From: Ettlia oleoabundans
Lineage: Eukaryota > Chlorophyta > Chlorophyceae > Chlamydomonadales
DNA length: 35,437 nt
Direction: 5' to 3'
Assembly (NCBI GenBank): GCA_019693395.1
Contig: JAAMXP010000087.1
Location: forward strand, 1 to 35,437
Positions within the stretch are counted from its first letter, which is position 1; the number at the start of each line of letters is the position of its first letter. Shown here one piece after another: positions 32,656 through 35,437 of the stretch. The position numbers and the translations under genes were made by a program. The notes beneath the pieces are model-generated. The model was not told where the DNA came from. It worked only from the letters and a program-made list of their open reading frames with translations, and made no database searches.

Positions 32656-35437
32656 TTATACATAGGCATACAGCCTGTATGTATCATGCAGCGCCGGGTG
32701 CTGCTCCTCTGCCGCCCGCAGCGCCGCATCCACGCTGCGCCCCGCCAGCAAAGCCTCATAAAAGGCGGCAAAGTATCCGCACCGGTCCTCCAAGGAGTCT
32801 GTTGCTGCTGTTGCTACCCTGTCAGCACCGCTGCTGCCATCGACCTCACCCTCTGCAGCCCGACAGACTACGGCCTTGGCTCCAGAACGTAACAAGGCGG
32901 CAGGAAAACCAGGGGGCACCACCGCAGTGCACACCACTATCTGTCCTCGCAGCAGCCAGGCCAGTGTGCTTAGGCTGTGGTCAGGCAGCACCACCTCTGG
33001 GCTGGCAGCGGACAGCAGCATCATTGAGAGCGGTGCGCCCTCAATCCACTGGGTCTGACTGCTCAGCACACTCAGCGAGCGCCCGCCCGCCAGCTCCAAA
33101 AGGGGCTTTTGCGAAAAGATGTCGGCCAACCGAACCGCCTGCTGCCCTTGCCCTAGTTTTTCCAGTAGCACAGAAGCCTCCTCGCCTGCAAACAGGTGCT
33201 TCAAAATTGCCAGTAAAAGCTCTAGAAAGCAGTTGACACCCCCCTGCGGCATGCACAATCCACCAACAAGCCGGCTTGCAAGCAACCATAAACGCAAGTT
33301 ATTGGGCGTTGTGGTGCCCAGTCGTTGCTGCCTGCCGCCTGCTGCCGACACTCACTTGGTTCTGCGATAACTTGCAGCCGCTGCTTCCAGCGGAGCACCG
33401 GCCCCTGGCTGCCCAAGGCCTCCAAGCCCAGGTGCACAACTCCCACAGATGGCAGCATCGGCGCCAGCTGCTCCTGCAGCCGTGCTAGCAGGCTCTGCCC
33501 AGCTGCACTGCTGGCATCTGCAGCACCATCTGCTGGGCTGCTTGCCGCCAACAGGTGCACAGGAGGCCTGCTTGCAGGTGGCCGCAGTGGGGGGCTGCTG
33601 CCAGGACTGATGCTTCCGTCAGTGCACGGGGTGGTAGTGCCTGGGCGGGATGCCAGCTGCCTTGCGTGGGCTGCTGTTGCTGTTGCTGCTGTGGCTGCAG
33701 TTGTACTGACGGTAGCCAAGAGCGTCTGTTCTGGCTGTTTGACGGGGCTACCGAACCAGCTGCTCAAATTCAAATAGGAAGACAACCCGCTGCCCTCGGG
33801 TGGTGAGGCAGCGGCTGGTGTAGCCAAGGGGCTGGCAGACACGATGGCAGCAGCGTCCTGCTGCACTGGGGGCTGTCGCCCAGCACTACCGAGTGCCACA
33901 GATGTTGGCAGTGCTGCACTGCTAGCTTCTGTGGCTGCCGCTCGCGTTGGAGCTGCTTGCTGCTGACCCTGATGTCGGTACGCTTGTTCCAGCTCATTGA
34001 TGCTTGGTGGTAAGGCCATGCGCTGCAGGTTCACCAGCGCTGCGCACTCTGGCAGGCGCCCCAGGCTGGATGCCACCGCATCATCCAAGCTCACACGCTG
34101 AGTGCCCAGACGCGGGGCACGCAGCACCACCAGCTTGCGTCGCAGCCCCAACTTGATGAGGGGCACAGCAGCGGAGGCCACTGCACCTGCACTTCCATCC
34201 ACCTGCAGCAAAGTGCATCGCCATCCACCAGTCGTGGAATGATCAGCTGTGGGAACCGCAAAGAAGGGCACCAGCACCAGGGAGGAACATGCAAGGCAAA
34301 CAAGCAACTGGAAGCATGATAGTTCTCCTGAGTGACATCTGTAGAGTTGCGTTGCAGCCCCGTGTCAGCACCCAACCCACCTGCGCGGTTGTCGTCACAC
34401 TGCCCAGTGCCGCCGCAGCCTCTGCAAACATGGCCTGGGTGGCAGGCTGAGCAATGTAGTCATTGGTAGCCGCCTCCAGAGCGGCCCAGCGCTGCGGGTC
34501 GATTTCATCCAGCTCCATGGCGCAGCGCGGGTCGGAGGCGCAAAACCTGCGGCAGCAGTGCGCGTCAGTGACCAGCTGGCATGCTGCCCTTAAGGACAGA
34601 GATTGTTCCTCATGGGCTTGCACGCGTGTCGCAGCAGAAACTCATGCGCTGCCTCATCACCTGCTTTGTACAGCTGGCAGCTAGCTGGGGAGGCAGGCAA
34701 GGGTTGGGCAAGGAAGCAGCAGGAAGCGATGGAAGCAGGCAGGCAGGCAGGGCGCAAGCCAGGCGAATCAGCCCACCTGAAGTACTTGACTCCAGGCACC
34801 AGGGGCAGAAGTGTTGCCGCGGCCTCCTCTACCCGCGACACGCTTGTACTGCAGTAGCACAGATAGTGGCGCTGGTTGAATCAGGATGAAGGCTATCAGT
34901 TGGCAAGCTAAATCCTGTCGCCCGCACGGATATCGCCCGCACGAATACCGACCCCTACTGTGTAACATGCAGAACGGCATCCCTTGTCGAGATACAAAAG
35001 AGTAGCATGCATGCAAGCAACCCGGTAGCGACGCAGCCTGAGCGGCGATACCACCCAGTCCTATAAGCTTCAGCAACGGGATGGTACGACCGAGACTTAC
35101 AAGCAGGCCCAGCAGCCTGGCAACAATTCATTCATGTGAGCAGTGCCCATGTGAAGCAGTCCTCTGAATAGAATTCAAGCCTAACACTTCTCTGTTGGCA
35201 CCACCACTACAACGGTCATATTGGCCCCCACCATCCCCACGCACCTTGACTCAATGAGTATGGCACCCGTCTCCATAAAGGAGGTGAGGCCCTTGTCGCG
35301 GTTTCTTGGCGGCGCCACCCCCACCCCAAGGCTGACCACCACATCAATAGGGTGCTCGGGCCAGAGCAGGCGGGCCTCCTGCACCGCTATGATGCAGGGG
35401 TTGTTGGCGGTGACGGCGCCATCCTGAAACTTGTCGC
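32656..35437 (-). CDS. Patatin-like phospholipase/galactolipase of the plant pPLA-I type, C-terminal part
   Basis: Lipid acyl hydrolase. Five exons are visible (>35437-35245, 34848-34777, 34546-34381, 34202-33356, 33185-32656, stop TAA) and join in phase; the N-terminal part with the GxSxG nucleophile lies beyond the right edge. Exon 1 here carries the patatin catalytic Asp in DKFQDGAVTANNP, then EARLLWPEHPIDVVVSLGVG. The blocks VSRVEEAAATLLPLVPGVKYF and AMELDEIDPQRWAALEAAT match the region that follows the patatin domain in Arabidopsis pPLA-I. The fourth exon starts with KLGLRRKLVVLRAPRLG and then has about 180 Ala/Ser/Pro/Gln-rich residues of low complexity. The last exon ends in an alpha/beta region (EGAPLSMMLLSA, PDHSLSTLAWLLRGQIVV, GFPAALLRSGAKAVVCRA, YFAAFYEALLAGRSVDAAL) that resembles the end of a CHAT domain. 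The first frame of the last exon was chosen by splice phase. Confidence 0.85.
34918..34947. repeat. 15-bp tandem duplication in an intron
   Basis: TCGCCCGCACGGATA followed directly by TCGCCCGCACGAATA, one mismatch, in the first visible intron of the lipase gene. Confidence 0.8.

Noticed and set aside
32577..33236. 219-codon plus-strand ORF
   Set aside because: Antisense shadow of the lipase last exon; no conserved motif.
33186..33245. Lipase last exon starting at GGGGGTGTCAAC (about 33240)
   Set aside because: That acceptor is phase 0, while the upstream exon ends in phase 1. The acceptor after TTTGCAG, giving exon start 33185, is phase 1 and has a better pyrimidine tract.
33222..34307. 361-codon minus-strand ORF read as a single-exon gene
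   Set aside because: Only 34202-33356 is exon of the patatin lipase. Both ends run into introns, shown by the GTGAGT donor at 33355 and the TGCAG acceptor at 34203.
1..35437. Bacterial operon, prophage, CRISPR or defence island
   Set aside because: Every recognisable protein is split by introns with GT/GC-AG borders, there are no regularly spaced repeats, and the genes are typical eukaryotic nuclear families.

Overview
This window is intron-rich nuclear DNA from a green alga (core chlorophyte). Several signs point there: GC-rich sequence with short GT-AG introns whose acceptors usually read TGCAG; abundant CAG/CTG repeats; TGTAA near-upstream polyadenylation elements after some stop codons; and plant-lineage genes (a peptidyl-serine galactosyltransferase and a pPLA-I type patatin lipase). 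I cannot name the genus. I read nine protein genes by joining exons whose splice phases agree. Seven look complete (apparent start, all exons, stop) and two run off the window ends. I see no rRNA, tRNA, CRISPR array or complete transposon.

Layout. 309-1439 (+): last three exons of a Sec1/Munc18 (SM) gene. 7247-1818 (-): 14-exon peptidyl-serine alpha-galactosyltransferase-like gene (687 aa). 8956-7589 (-): 3-exon RRP8 rRNA methyltransferase (354 aa). 22037-9265 (-): a 34-exon, 2,375-aa SMCHD1/GMI1-type chromatin ATPase with an SMC hinge. 22363-24518 (+): 7-exon dihydroflavonol-reductase/cinnamoyl-CoA-reductase-like SDR (325 aa), divergent from the SMCHD1-like gene across about 325 bp. 27684-24781 (-): 11-exon cereblon (459 aa). 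30260-28241 and 32406-30542 (-): two tandem 7-exon paralogs (292 and 285 aa) of a family I do not recognise, both with organelle-presequence-like N termini. >35437-32656 (-): C-terminal part of a pPLA-I-like patatin lipase.

The genes do not form a pathway. This is an ordinary eukaryotic stretch holding secretion (SM protein), cell-wall glycosylation, ribosome biogenesis, chromatin/DNA repair, ubiquitin-ligase and lipid genes. The points most worth pursuing are the unrecognised tandem pair and its intron turnover, four AG|GCAAG (GC-AG) introns, the full-length algal SMCHD1-like and cereblon proteins, a possible CHAT-like tail on the lipase, and two adjacent perfect palindromes next to the RRP8 polyadenylation signal.
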